From assembly GCF_020497125.1 (NCBI RefSeq), contig NC_059073.1, forward strand, positions 21,039,225-21,103,224: DNA of 64,000 bases, in the 5' to 3' direction. Below the pieces are notes generated by a model. It ran no database searches, was not told where the DNA came from, and saw only the letters and a program-made list of their open reading frames with translations. This stretch comes from Mauremys mutica. Lineage: Eukaryota > Chordata > Testudines > Geoemydidae. Each line of letters starts with the position of its first letter. Positions within the stretch are counted from its first letter, which is position 1. Of the stretch, positions 1 through 12,446 are shown piece by piece. The position numbers and the translations under genes were made by a program.

Positions 1-690
1 GCCTCCTCCTCCTTTGTCTTCTCTTCCTGAGGGAGTGTTTGCTGGGGCTTTTGTCATACACAGAGTTTTTTTCACAGTCTTCTTTACCATGCTCACTGCC
101 ACCCCACCATGCCCTCTGGACATGCAGAGAAGCCTGTGTTCCTCCTATGCAGTTCTGCCTCAGACTGAAGCCTAATTGGGATTGAGCCTTGCTCTGCCAG
201 GGAAAGAGGTTCAGACTCTGAAAGGCAGGAAAGATTCTTTCTCTCCACCACTCCACAGGCTGGCTCCACATTAAAGCCCTAGGAGCACTTCAAGCAGTCT
301 GTGACCAGAACAGAGGCTCCCCACAAAACTGCACCATCATGGGATTACAGGGAGGTAAATGAAAAATCCCTTCCCATTTTCAAAATAATCCTAGTAGGAG
401 CAACCTAGTACAATACTTACTTGGATGCTAGCCAGCCTGGGGAGCAGGCAGCAGCCTTTTAACCTTCCAGGGACATCTAGCAAGCTACTTCCACAATTGA
501 GGTATATGTACCAATAACCTTCTCTGTTGTGCGATCCTATGTCAGAATGAATAATGTACTACCTTCCTTCTGTAAACAGCCTGGGGAAAACAACAAAACA
601 TACCGCCAACCTACAAGATTTTTTCAGGACAGGATGGCAGTCAGTGGCTTGCAAGGAACTCATTAATATTAATAACATATCTTCACCTTT
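1..690. other. Presumed ASAP1 intron, nothing recognised
   Basis: This is non-coding sequence of mixed composition upstream of the SINE, with no exon-like frame, RNA gene or repeat that I can name. The stretch 899-1700 is the same. Confidence 0.5.
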
Positions 691-898
691 GGGGGAGGGA
701 TAGCTCAGTGGTTTGAGCATGGGCCTGCTAAATCCAGGATTGTGAGTTCAATCCTTGAGGGGGCCATTTAGGGATCTGGGACCCAAAAAAAAAAACTGTC
801 AGGGACAGTACTTGGTCCTGCTAGTGAAGGCAGGGGACTGGACTTTATGACCTTTCAAGGTCCCTTCCAGTTCTATGAAATAGGTATATCTCCATATA
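691..898 (+). repeat. tRNA-derived SINE (turtle polIII/Cry type)
   Basis: A polymerase III A box (TAGCTCAGTGG, from 701) and B box (GTTCAATCC, 746-754) are followed by a body with CTTTCAAGGTCCCTTCCAG and a tail of TATATCTCCATAT. This is the layout of the tRNA-Lys-like SINEs of turtles. The copy has an internal A run at 785-795. Confidence 0.85.
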
Positions 899-1699
899 TT
901 ATTATGGCCTTCAAACATTATTAGATACAAGCTTTCCTGTTAATGCCTCCTTTGAGGGCCTCATAAGAGCCAAATGAGGGCACCTGATTAAACCAAATGT
1001 TAATCTAAAATGTTTATATCAAAGAAATTTTATAAATTTGCGGAGCCTACGGTGGTGCAACAGTAGCTTCACCAGTCAAAGACATAGTCACATCTTCAGA
1101 AGGAGACTTCTTTCCAAAAGACCGATAGGCCACAGGAATGATGACAATGCACAGCAATTTCAAACCTCAGCTATAGCCTTTCAGATCACAGGTTCTTCAT
1201 ACATTTAGCAAGGAATGCCCTCTTTGTAGCAAAAAAGTGGCTTATTGTCTAAAGGTATGACCCTAGCTTAGAGTAAGACATCACAGGTTCTGTCCTGGTC
1301 AGATCCTTAATGTGCATTTTGTTGAGTAATGGATTCCATTTTGGTGGCTACAAGGAAGCTGTGTTACATCCATGAATAGCTTCATCCTAAATGGATATCT
1401 TGTGCATGCGAACTTGTTGGTGGGGAGCTATTGGGGGAAACATTAGAGAAATTACTAGCTGAGATTGCAGAGTGGCCTCAGCTCTCATTGTTGAAGCCAG
1501 CATAGCAATCAAGTGGCTGCTACCAACACCAAGGGTGTTCAGGAAGTAACTGTTACTCTGGCAGAGGGGAAAATCTGAATCAGAAGTTTCCATAGGAACC
1601 TAGATAATTTTTCCTCCAAACCAACTAAGTCCTCAGCATGACAAAGAGTATTTGAGTACAAGATCTCACAAAGTGGATCCAGACTGCAGGCAGTTAACA

Positions 1700-4600
1700 T
1701 TAAAAAGGTTGCAGAGCAGTTTTTAAACTAAGAGATGGGGGAAAGCCGTTTGCTGCAGTGGAGCACGTGGATCGGACAGAGACTTTTCTTAGAGGAGAGT
1801 CTACTGATAGAGATTCTCTAGGTTCTAGTCAGGAGGAGAGGAGGGACGAGGATAAAGTATGGGCCAGATCAGATTAGAAACATTCACATAAAAAAGAATC
1901 TGACACATCAGAAAAGAGCAGACAAATAAACAGGGACAAGTTTTTAAAGTGCTTGTACACAAATGCTAGAAGTCTAAATAATAAGATGGGTGAACTAGAG
2001 TGCCTCGTGTTAAAGGAGGATATTGATATAATAGGTATCACAGAAACCTGGTTGAGTGGGGACAATCAATGAGACACAATCATTCCAGGGTACAAAATAT
2101 ATCAGGACAGAACAGGTCGTATGGGGGGTGAAAGGGGAGTGGCACTATACGTGAAAGAAAATGTAGAATCAAATGAAATAAAAATCTTAAATGAATCCAC
2201 ATGTTCCATAGAATCTCTATGGATAGTAATTCCATGCTCTAATAAGAATATAACAGTAGAGATCTATTATTGACCACCTGACTAGGACAGTGATAGTGAT
2301 GATGAAATGCTAAGGGAGATTAGAGAGGCTATCAAAATAAAGAACTCGATAATAGTGGAGGATTTCAATTATCCCCATATTGACTGGGTACATGTCACCT
2401 CAGGACGAAATGCAGAGACAAAATTTCTTGATACTTTAAATGACTGCTTCTTGGAGCAGCTGGTACGGGAACACACAAGGGGAGAGGCAATTCTCGATTT
2501 AGTCCTGAGTGGAGCACAGGATCTGGTCCAAGGGGTAACTATAACAGGACCGCTTGGAAATAGTGACCATAATATAATAACATTTAACATTCTTGTGGTG
2601 GGAAGAACACCTCAATGGCCCAACACTGTGGCATTTAATTTCAGAAAGGGAAACTATGCAAAAATGAGGAGGTTAGTTAATCAGAAATTAAAAGGTACAG
2701 TTACTGGAGTGAAATCCCTGCAAGCTGCATGGACCCTTTTCAAAGACACCATAATACAGGCCCAACTTAAATGTATACCTCTGTCAAGGTTTCCTCCCCC
2801 ACTCTGAACTTTAGCATCCAAAAGGTGGGGACCTGCATGTACCCTTCTAAGCTTAATTCCTAGCTTAGATCTGATAGCATTGCCACCAACCAGAAGTAGT
2901 GTCTGGCACACTCCCTGTCCCCCCAAAACCTTCCCTGGGGAACACAGACCCAAATCCCTTAGATCTTAACACAAGGAGAAATTAACCATTCCTCCCTCCT
3001 TCTCCCCCCGCCACCCCCCGACTTTCTCCCTGGGTTGCCTTGAGAGGCTTTACACAGATCCAAACTCCTTGGATCTTAAAACAAAGAGGAATTAACCATC
3101 CCCCCTCTATTTCCCCCCGACCAACTCCTGGTGAGTCCAGACCCAACTCCTTGGATCTTAAAATAAAGAAAAATCAATCAGGTTCTTAAAAAGAAAGCTT
3201 TTAATTAAAGAAAAAGAAAAGGTAAAAATTATCTCTGTAAAATCAGGATGAAAAATGCTTCCAGGGTATTTAAATTATATAGCCAGAGAAATCCCCCCTA
3301 GCCTCAGGTTCAAAGTTACAGCAAACAGAGGTAAAAATCCTTCCAGCAGAAAAAACATGTACAGGTTGAGAAAACAAACAGAAGACTAACACGCCTTCTT
3401 GACTAGGTACTTACAAATTTGAAACATGAGACTGATTCAGAAAGATTTGGAGAGCCTGGATGGACGTCTGGTCCCTCTCATGTCCCGAGAGCGAACAAAA
3501 CCCAAACAAAGAACACAAACAAAGACTTCCCTCCACCAAGATTTGAAAGTATCTTGTCCCCTTATTGGTCCTCTGGTCAGGTGTCAGCCAGGTTTTTACT
3601 GAGCTTTTTAACCCTTTACAGGTAAAAGAGACATTAACCCTTAACTGTTTATGACAACCTCAAATTAAAAAACACAGTAAAAGAACTAAAAAAGAGCCAC
3701 CATGGCTTAACAATCATGTAAAAGAAGCAGTTAGAGATAAAAAGGCATCTTTTAAAAAGTGGACATCAAATCCTAATGAGGTAAACAAAAAGGAGCATAA
3801 AAACTGCCAAATTAAGTGTAAAAATGTAATAAAAAATGCCAAAAAGACGTTTGAAGAACAGATAGCCAAAAACTCGAAAGGTAATAACAAAATGTTTTTT
3901 AAGTACATCAGAAGCAGGAAGCCTGCTAAACAATCAGTGGGGCCCCTGGATGATCAAGATACAAAAGGAGCACTTAAATATGATAAAGTCATTGCAGAGA
4001 AACTAAAAAATTCTTTGCTTCAGTCTTCACGGCTGAGGATGTTGGGGAGATTCCTAAACCTGAGCCGTCCTTTGTAGGTGACAAATCTGAGGAATTGTCA
4101 CAGATTGAAGTGTCACTAGAGGAGGTTTTGGAATTCATTGATAAACTTAACAGTAACAAGTCACTGGGATCAGATGGCATTCACCCAAGAGTTCTGAAAG
4201 AACTCAAATGTGAAATTGTGGAACTATTAATTATGGTTTGTAACCTGTCCTTTAAATCAGCTTCTGTACCCATTGACTGGAAGATAGCTAATATAACACC
4301 AATAATTTAAAAGGGCTCTAGAGATGATCCCGGCTCTTACAGACCGGTAAGTCTAACGTCAGTACCAGGCAAATTAGTTGAAACAATAATAAAGAATAAA
4401 ATTGTCAGACACACAGAAGAATGCACAAAAGTCAACATGGTTTCTGTAAAGGGAAATCATGTCTTATTAATCTATTAGAGTTCTTTGAACGGTTCAACAA
4501 ACGTGGACAAGGGGGATCCAGTGGACATAGTGTACTTAGATTTCCAGAAAGCCTTTGACAAAGTCCCTCACCAAAGGCTCTTACGTAAATTAAGTTGTCA

Positions 4601-5806
4601 TGGGATAAAAGGGAAGGTCCTTTCATGGATTGAGAACTGGTTAAAAGACAGGGAACAAAGGGTAGGAATAAATGGTAAATTTTCAGAATGGAGAGGGGTA
4701 ACTAGTGGTGTTCCCCAAGGGTCAGTCCTAGGACCAATTCTATTCAACTTATTCATAAATGACCTGGAGAAAGGGGTAAACAGTGAGGTGGCAAAGTTTG
4801 CAGATGATACTAAACTACTCAAGATAGTTAAGACCAACGCAGACTGTGAATAACTTCAAAAAGATCTCACAAAACTAAGTGATTGGGCAACAAAAGGGCA
4901 AATGCAATTTAATTTGGATAAATGTAAAGTAATGCACATTGGAAAAAATAACCCCAACTATACGTACAATCTGATGGGGGCTAATTTAGCTACAACTAAT
5001 CAGGAGAGAGATCTTGGAGTCATCGTGGATAGTTCTCTGAAGACGTCCATGCAGTGTGCAGCGGCAGTCTAAAAAGCAAACAGGATGTTAGGAATCATTT
5101 AAAAAGGGATAGAGAATAAGATAGAGTATATCTTATTGCACTTATATAAATCCATGGTACGCCCACATCTTGAATACTGCGTACAGATGTGGTCTCCTCA
5201 TCTCAAAGAAGATATATTGGCATTAGAAAAAGTTCAGAAAAGGGCAACTAAAATGATTAGGGATTTGGAACGGGTCCCATATGAGGAGAAATTAAAGACC
5301 CTAGGACTTTCCAGCTTGGAAAAGAGGAGACTAAGGGAGGATATGCTAGAGGTATATAAAATCATGAGTGATGTGGAGAAAGTGAATAAGGAAGAGTTAT
5401 TTACTTGTCCCATAATATAAGAAGAAGGGGCCACCAAATGAAATTAGTGGGCAGCAGGTTTAAAACAAATAAAAGGACGTTCTTCACACAGTGCACAGTC
5501 AACCTGTGGAACTCCTTGCCTGAGGAGGTTGTGAAGGCTAGGACTATAACAGGGTTTAAAAGAGAACTAGATAAAGTCATGGAGGTTAAGTCCATTAATG
5601 GCTGTTAGCCAGGATGGGTAAGGAATGGTGTCCCTAGCCTCTGTTTGTCAGAGGGTGGAGAGGGATGGCAGGAGAGAGATCACTTGATCATTACTTGTTA
5701 GGTTCACTCCCTCTGGGGTATCTGGCATTGGCCACTGTCGGTAGACAGGATACTGGGCTGGATGTACCTTTGGTCTGACCCAGTATGGCCATTATTATGT
5801 ATGTTG
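1700..5806 (+). mobile_element. CR1-type LINE, nearly full ORF2, inactivated and split by a solo LTR
   Basis: The endonuclease part (from about 1950; SLNNKMGELE, then IIVEDFNYPHIDWVHVTSG and GNSDHNIITF) is joined after the LTR to the reverse transcriptase part. Motifs there include NKSLGSDGIHPRVLKEL (from about 4155), [20 protein letters not shown] (4530) and [20 protein letters not shown], then FADDTK (4798). The maturase-like end runs to about 5608 and the 3' tail ends in CCAGTATGGCCATTATTATG. Several in-frame stops and shifts make it dead. The 5' limit is approximate. Confidence 0.88.
2782..3656. mobile_element. Solo LTR inserted in the CR1 LINE
   Basis: This is an 875 bp block starting TGTCAAGGTTTCC and ending TTTATGACA, flanked on both sides by ACCTC (2777-2781 and 3657-3661), a 5 bp target duplication. 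The ends are TG...CA, and AATAAAG occurs inside (about 3165). There are no internal genes and no second LTR, so this is a recombined solo LTR of an endogenous retrovirus or other LTR element. Removing it restores the CR1 reading. Orientation is probably +, judging by the AATAAA. Confidence 0.88.
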
Positions 5807-7972
5807 CAGTGATGTAAATCTTTGGTGTTGATAGATACATGTTCTTATAAACTGGTCATCACAAGTTTAGGCTTTAAATTAAACAAAGTTTTCTAACTGT
5901 CAGAGGAGTGAAGTTCTGAAACAGCCTTCCAATATAAGTAGTGGGTAAAAAAAACTAATTTGTTATAATCCTGAGTTTGATAAATTTATGGAGGGGGTGG
6001 TATGATCTAGCATTAGAGAGCAGGAAATGTCAGACTGATGGTGTAAGAGTGTGAATGAGGTTGAGCGAAGTTAATGTTAAATTTAAACTATTATGTTTCT
6101 TTGCTTTCAAAACTGTCAGATCAGTCTAAGCTTGCTAGAGACACCAGCCTTTCTCTCTAGTCATATTATTGTACATGGACATATTTACCAGTGGTTATAT
6201 GAATAGGTTGGGCTGGATCAGAAGGATAGTAGATGAAGTCCAAATACTCTAATATGTAAGACACTGAGAACATACACTAATATAGAAATATCACCTTCAA
6301 AGTGGTTACTAATGTACTATAAATTATCCTAAACATTGTTTGTTTTTCATGTTAGTATTTAATGGCTCTAAACAAAATTAGACTCTGCTACCTGTCCCTC
6401 AAAGAAGAGAAAGATGTGTTGGTACTGATTTTTAGATTTCATCTCCCCCACCACCACCTTTAGGAAAAAAACACATCACCTTACCTTTTCAGAGCCTCCT
6501 TACTCTCTTAATTTGCCATCATTGAGCTTGTCTATTAAATTACCACATTAATATGTATGGTTATTTTTATAGAAAAATTATTTTTGCTTTTCATTTTAGA
6601 CATTACATCCATTTGATTACAGGTGATCTGCAAATATTTTTAGTGTATTTTATGTGCTGAGTGCCCCATATAACAAGAGTAAGAGGAGCATCCAGTCCAT
6701 AAATGATTTTAAACTTACTTTATTTCCTATTATTTCCATTCCCCCCAAATCTAATATCATTAGCTCCTTGTCTGCTGTAAGGTTCCAACAGCTACCATGG
6801 GACTGTGCTAGAGCATGGAGCCAGTCTGTAAGGAGCAGGTAGGTGTTGGGTTCCATTATTTAGCAAGTGGTATCATTTTGAAAAGTTTCTTAATATTGTT
6901 TTGTATCCTTTGGAATATAAATATAATAAATCTTTTCCAAAGAATGCTGTATACTTTAGTCCTTCGTAAGCTGGCTTCATTCTCCAGTGAAGTTCCTTAG
7001 TAGCAAGGTTCCATGGTGTTTGCTGAGATGTCACAGTGAACTGGAAACCATCAAATCTGAGCTTTGTGTGTGTTGGAATTATTATTATTTATGTAGGGGA
7101 TATTACCATGACACTAATTTAACAGCAGATTCCTTTATTAAGTCCAAAGGTTGATCATATTTATACAATTGCTCTAAACATGCCTAAAAAGCCTGAATAA
7201 TAAGCAATTTACTACATCCAAATAGTAACAAAACATTTATAAGCATTTGATCAAGATATTTACAGACGGGCTAAACCCAGGAGTATTAGACCCAATTTAG
7301 TCAGTCAGGCATTATCAATGACACTTCAGGAGTTTACACTTTTGTACCCTTTTCATAAACCAGTGATGGCATTGCCTGTTACTAACTTAGCTAAAAACCA
7401 TGTTGGGGCCAGTTTGGGGTCATTGCTGGTTCAATGTGCACAATTTTTTCTTATTATTAACTATCTATATTATAACTGGGGTTTCTTCTTCCATTTATCT
7501 TTCAGTTACCTTTCAGGCCTAGCTTTTCCAGTTAAGCCATATTCTTTCAAGGCCTTCTCACAACTGCTAGCAAAACCAGCATTGTACACACAAACTATGA
7601 AGCATTTTTTCATTTAACTAAGCTAATTCAACCCTGTTCTAGCCTACAGTGTGGGGGAAGGAAGGCAAGTTAAAAATCATTTATGTACTGAATGCCTCCT
7701 CTTACCGATGGCTTTTAGTGCATTTGGTGTCTAAAAGTTAACTTGGTTTATTTTTTAAAACTGTGTGCATGTATATGGGTTTATAAATTACAGTATATCA
7801 ATTTGTGTGTGTGTATAGCTAATGTATTTGCAAGTTACTTTTATATTTCTACATATATTAGTTAATGTAAGTCTGGGTCTTTCGATTGGGTAACTTTTCA
7901 GCTGGAGTTTTAAAAGTTGCTGAAGTTGATGTGTTTGCTCCCCACATTTCATTGAGGAAAAAGGGTATGTTA
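5807..7972. other. ASAP1 intron, AT-rich, nothing recognised
   Basis: There is no splice-flanked exon with ASAP1 phase, and open frames are short and lack any known domain. The stretch 8242-9613 is similar. Confidence 0.5.
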
Positions 7973-8241
7973 GGCCTTGTCTATGTGATAAAGTTGCACC
8001 AGTTGAAGTTAAATAGGTATACCTATTTATGTTAAACTGGTACAAACCCCTGCATGGACATTCTTATTTTGTTAAAAGGTTGGCTTATTTTGGTTTAGCT
8101 AAAACTATTACTTACTTAATTTAAACTAACCCAAAATAAGCCTGGTTTAAACTGAAATAAATGTGTCTACTTCAAATAAATTGGTTTAAAAATCACGTCT
8201 TTAGTTAAACTGGCTCAACTTTCTCACGTAAAAACAAGTCC
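7973..8241. mobile_element. Harbinger-like MITE
   Basis: It begins GGCCTTGTCTATG after TTA and ends in an imperfect complement (AAAAACAAGTCC) before TCA. The interior has repeated GTTTAAACT-like motifs. The end matches the large Harbinger at 33080, so it is probably a non-autonomous relative. The copy is old and diverged. Confidence 0.6.
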
Positions 8242-9613
8242 TCAGTAATACTTAGTGAGAAAGTCAGTTGAAGTCCAATTTCCATAATTCTGACAAGCTT
8301 CAGTTGTCAGATAGGTCTGCTGGTTTGTATGTTATTTTTGTAATGACAGCCAAGGAGTAGCATGGCTTAACACATTAGTTTCACTGATCTTAATTAAATC
8401 TCTGCAAATGTTTAGTGACAAACCCAATATTCAGGCTAATGTTGCCAGCTAGTTCTTCTAGTCCTGTTGTAAAGGCTTGGGGCAAATATGGGTCATTTTC
8501 ACAATTTTAGGTGAAAATTAAGATAATCTAAGTGGCTTTGCCAGTTTCCCTCAGAAAACCTCATCAAAACCCTCCAATTTAGGTCTGTTTGGATTTTGAG
8601 CTGCTGCATTCATTTGATTTCCAAACTTAAAGCAAAACGCAGTGTGTCAACCCATACACATTGAAAGCACAGCTCTGACTTTAATGCACTTAGACTATAT
8701 TATGACAGTCTTTCCTTACTAAATGCATACACAACTCATTTTTAAAGAAAAGTGCTTCTAGCTCTGTGTTTTGTTGTATTTCAGTGCCTTGTGCTTTTGA
8801 TTTAGGTAAAACAAGAGCTATTTCACTCTTGTTTATATCTTGTTTTGTTAGTCTTGATTCACTATACTGTTAATTTTTCCAGTACTTTTAATAGAAAGAG
8901 AGACCTGATGGCACACACTTATAAATATATGAAAATCTCTATGAAGTAACTTGATATAAGTTGTTAATTGTAGGTTTTGGCTCACTTTACAGGACAAATT
9001 TAGAGTTGACTGTTGTAAGTTAATGTCCAGTCAATTTATTCTGCTCATGCCCTGAAGAGTAGTAGTGTGCTTATGATCAGAATTTCTCAAATGTTAGCAG
9101 TAAGAGCTTGACAAGTAAAGAAAAGATATTGTCTGAAATGATAATAAGAATTTTGGGAAAAATAGCAATATATGTTATGAAAGTACCATTTTTAACATGA
9201 ACTTATCACTTTCCTTTGCAGTACGCGTCCTACCATTAACTGGAATACTGGTTCTGCCATATCTCTCATGCAGTGGTAAAAATATATATATACTTTAGGT
9301 TCTCCCACTATTAAAAAAAAAATTGATGGATAGTAACAGCTTTGCATGTTGTCACTGGTACACAAATTAATATGTAGAACATGTACTAACTCCACAAAAG
9401 CTGAAGTACGCACACTGTTAATTGCAGGTCTCTTACAATTATTTTAACTTACCACAGAATGTTTTTAATTGCTGCATAGATAAATATTTTAAGGCTGGAA
9501 AATTTAATTTAAAATTACATATTCTATTAAATGTTTTCTAATTTATCTTGTGTAACTTTATGCTGTTCTGAGTTTTGACAGTTACAGGGCAGATAAAAAT
9601 ATTACTATCAGTA

Positions 9614-10121
9614 CAGGTTGAACCTCTCTAATTCGGCACTCCCTTGTCCAGCAGCATCTGCAGTCTGGCATAGGTGCCGACTCCGTGGGTGCTCCAGGGC
9701 ACTCATGGGGAAAAATCAGTGGGTGTGGAGCATCCACCAGTGCCAACTTCCCCCCTCTGCCCTCCTGCCTCTAAGCCTCTCGTGGACAAGCAGCCCCTCC
9801 TCCCTCCCAGTGCTTCCAGAGCGCCGCGAACAGCTGATTCGCAGCATTCAAGCTCTGGGAGAGAGGGCGAGGACCTGGGACCAGCATCGGAGCCCCCGGG
9901 GCGGGGACTGACGGCCAGGACCCTGGGTGGCAGCGGGGATCGTAGGCGGGGGATCACACTGGGTGCAAAGCCTGGGGGTGCTGCAGCACCTCCCGCAGCC
10001 CTACTTTTCCACACCTATGGAGACCTGCTGGCACTCTGCATAGACCTCCTGTAATTCGGCATATTCTCTGGTTCGGCACCGGTCAGGTCCCAAGAGTGCC
10101 ATATTAGAGAGGTTCAACCTG
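9614..10121. mobile_element. Tigger-like (TcMar) MITE
   Basis: Terminal inverted repeats of about 28 bp with two mismatches start CAGGTTGAACCTCTCTAAT at both ends. The element is flanked by TA on both sides (9612-9613 and 10122-10123), as for Tc1/mariner elements. The TIR resembles those of vertebrate Tigger elements. It is split by a GC-rich insertion (9669-10019). Confidence 0.8.
9669..10019. mobile_element. GC-rich element nested in the Tigger-like MITE, probably a hAT derivative
   Basis: This block of about 351 bp starts CATAGGTGCCGACTCCGTGG and ends CACACCTATG, so the ends are a short inverted repeat (CATAGGTG). It interrupts the Tigger-like element and accounts for the long open frames in all directions around 9.6-10.0 kb. 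I found no clean 8 bp target duplication. Confidence 0.5.
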
Positions 10122-10469
10122 TACTGAACCTATCGTTACAGACTTTAGTATCATTCCATCACCTGTTTCAGTAATAAATTATAGATTTCAGTTCATTTTT
10201 TCCTCAAAAGTATTTCCGGAAAATCCAACCATTTGCCTTTCTGTCATTCTGAAACTAGCTATTGCCCTGAATATATTTTAGATGATTTTCCCTATATTCC
10301 TTATTTTCCTGAAAAGAAACTTAGCTTGGTAAATGTTACCCACTACTTTCCTAAAATAAGGGTGTGTTGTTTAGTGATTAGAGCAGGAGAGTGGTTGGGT
10401 TTCTTAGCATTGGGAAAGTCACTGAGTATTATTATTTATTTGTATTACTGTAACAGCTAGGATCCCTAG

Positions 10470-10810
10470 TCATAGATTAGGACTCCCATTGTGTTAGCTG
10501 CTGTACAAACAGAACAAAAAGGCAGTCCTTGCTCCCAAGGAGTTTACAACTTAAGTATAAGACAAGAGACCACAAATGGCTACACACAGGAAATAAAAAG
10601 GAAACAATGAGACAAAATTGGTCAGTATGATAGGCAGTTGTCTCTGCAAACCAACAATGTAACTGTTTTTTAGGCAAAACTTCTCTGTGTCTGTTTATGT
10701 CATCTGTAAAATGGGTATAATGCTACCTACCTCAGAATGTATGTTGCAAGTCTTAAAATTTGCAAAGTGATTTGAAATCCTTCTACTGAAAGGAGTTGTA
10801 TGTTAATTAT
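10470..10810. repeat. L2/MIR-like 3' end fragments
   Basis: CTGCTGTACAAACAG with GCAGTCCTTGCTCCCAAGGA (10498-10545), and further on CATCTGTAAAATGGGTATAA (10700-10719) plus CTACCTACCTCAGAATG, are typical of old L2/MIR-type tails. They are ancient and their boundaries are uncertain. Confidence 0.55.
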
Positions 10811-10918
10811 TGCTATTGTACCATCCATAAGTTTCACATGTTAGAATGTGAACCTTTGAAAACTATAAAATTATAAAAGTTTTAAACTCTTTCTGTGATA
10901 TCTATAGACATGTTAGTA

Positions 10919-11025
10919 GGGTTAGTAGTAGGAAAGTCCCATTTTTTGGGACTTTTTCTTATATAGGCGCCTATTACCCCCCACCCGCTGTCCTGTTTTT
11001 TCACAGTTGCTATCTGGTCATCCTA
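10919..11025. repeat. Remnant of a MITE with GTCTGGTCACCCTA-type end
   Basis: GGGACTTTTTCTTATATAGG, then CGCCTATTACCCCCCACCC and GCTATCTGGTCATCCTA, form a pattern I recognise from abundant reptilian MITEs ending in TCTGGTCACCCTA. The left end is worn away. Confidence 0.45.
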
Positions 11026-11601
11026 CATGTTAGTATCATGAGGTATTAAAAATGTGTACACACTATCTCAGTTTTAGTCACAAGTTTTTTCTATTTAATT
11101 TTACTTTTGGCTGTTGAAATATTTATTCTTAGTCAAGTTCTTGTTTTGCATAAAAGAGAGAGATCTTACTCAGTTTACTTCCACTTGAGTTTGAAGCTTT
11201 ATGTTGCCTTAATTTAAATGAGAGCATACAGTGCCAATTCAGGATACTTTCACCATTTTTGGAATGAAGCTTGGATTGTTTGTACTGTAGTTCAGCTGGA
11301 AGTGACTGATAAAGATTAGCGACTGATAAAGATGGTATGTACTTCCATCAATTGGTCACTAGGGGGTGATGGGGTAAAACTGTAAGAACTTCAGTGGTTT
11401 GAATTTATCAGATCCATGTTTCAGCACATGTAGCTCCAAAGTGGAGATTTCAAATAACTACCTCTTTTATTCTGTCCTTGTGTAGAAAACAAGTATGTTG
11501 TATTAACTGTGACTTTAGAATAGTGTTAGCAGCAGCACAATGAGTACAGAAGTCCTTTTAAGGTTATATTTTGAGTTGCTGTTGGTTTGTAGCACTTCAC
11601 A

Positions 11602-12116
11602 CAGGGCCGGTGCAACCCATTAGGCGACATAGGCGGTCGCCTAGGGCACTAGCATTTGGGGGGCGGCATTTCAGGTCCTTCGGCGGCGACCGTGGCGGCC
11701 GGATCTTTGGCCGCCTCGGTTGTCATTGGCATTTAGGCGGAGGGGCAGGGGGCGCGGGGAGGGCTGCCTGCAGCAAGTAAGGGGGGGGGCGCGGCACACA
11801 GGGGAACCACTCCCCACCCCAGCTCACCTCTGCTCCGCCTCCTCCCCTGAGCACGCCGCTCCGCTCTGCTTCTCTCCCTCCCAGGCTTGTGGCGCCAAAC
11901 AGCTGATTGGCGCTGCAAGCCTGGGAGGTGTGAGAAGAGGAGTGGCCACGGCGTGCTCGGGGAGGAGGCGGAGCAGAGGTGAGCTGGGGGAGGGAGCTGC
12001 CTGGGGGGTGGTGGGCACCTCAGGGCGGAGGGGGGTGGGGAGCTGCCACAGGGCTCAGGGAGGGGTGCAAGGTGGTCGTTTTGCCTAGGGCGCGAAACAT
12101 CCTTGCACCTGCCCTA
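11602..12116. mobile_element. hAT-type non-autonomous DNA transposon, GC-rich
   Basis: It begins CAGGGCCGGTGCAACC and ends with the inverted repeat CTTGCACCTGCCCTA. It is flanked by a perfect 8 bp target duplication ACTTCACA (11594-11601 and 12117-12124), diagnostic of hAT transposition. The interior is very GC-rich and contains inverted blocks (AGCCTGGGAGG against CCTCCCAGGCT) that give long but meaningless open frames. No transposase is present. Confidence 0.88.
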
Positions 12117-12260
12117 ACTTCACACAATCATTCATAAAAAAAAAAAAATGAAGAGCTTCTGTGTTGCATAAGTCTACAGGATCCTCAATCCAGATTTATA
12201 GCACCAAAGCTGTCTATATTTTAGCTTTTTTTATAATGAAATTTTAAAAGATACAGAAAT

Positions 12261-12446
12261 TCATAGAATATCAGGGTTGGAAGGGACCTCAGGAGGTCAT
12301 CTAGTCCAACCCCCTGCTCAAAGCAGGACCAGTCCCCAGACAGATTTTTGCCCTAGATCCCTAAATGGCCATGTCAAGGATTGAACTTACAACCTTGGGT
12401 TTAGCAGGCCAATGCTCAAACCACTGAGATATCACTTCCTCCCCCC
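12261..12446 (-). repeat. tRNA-derived SINE with CR1-like tail
   Basis: Read on the minus strand it has an A box (ATCTCAGTGGTTTGAGCA), a B box (AAGTTCAATCC) and a 3' tail TTGGACTAGATGACCTCCTG with AGGTCCCTTCCAACCCTGA that matches the CR1 3' end seen at 21250 and 62190. The shared tail fits the known dependence of this SINE on CR1 machinery. Confidence 0.85.

Noticed and set aside
9618..10054. Overlapping frames of 97-126 codons on both strands
   Set aside because: They fall in the GC-rich element nested in the Tigger-like MITE; stop-free by composition.
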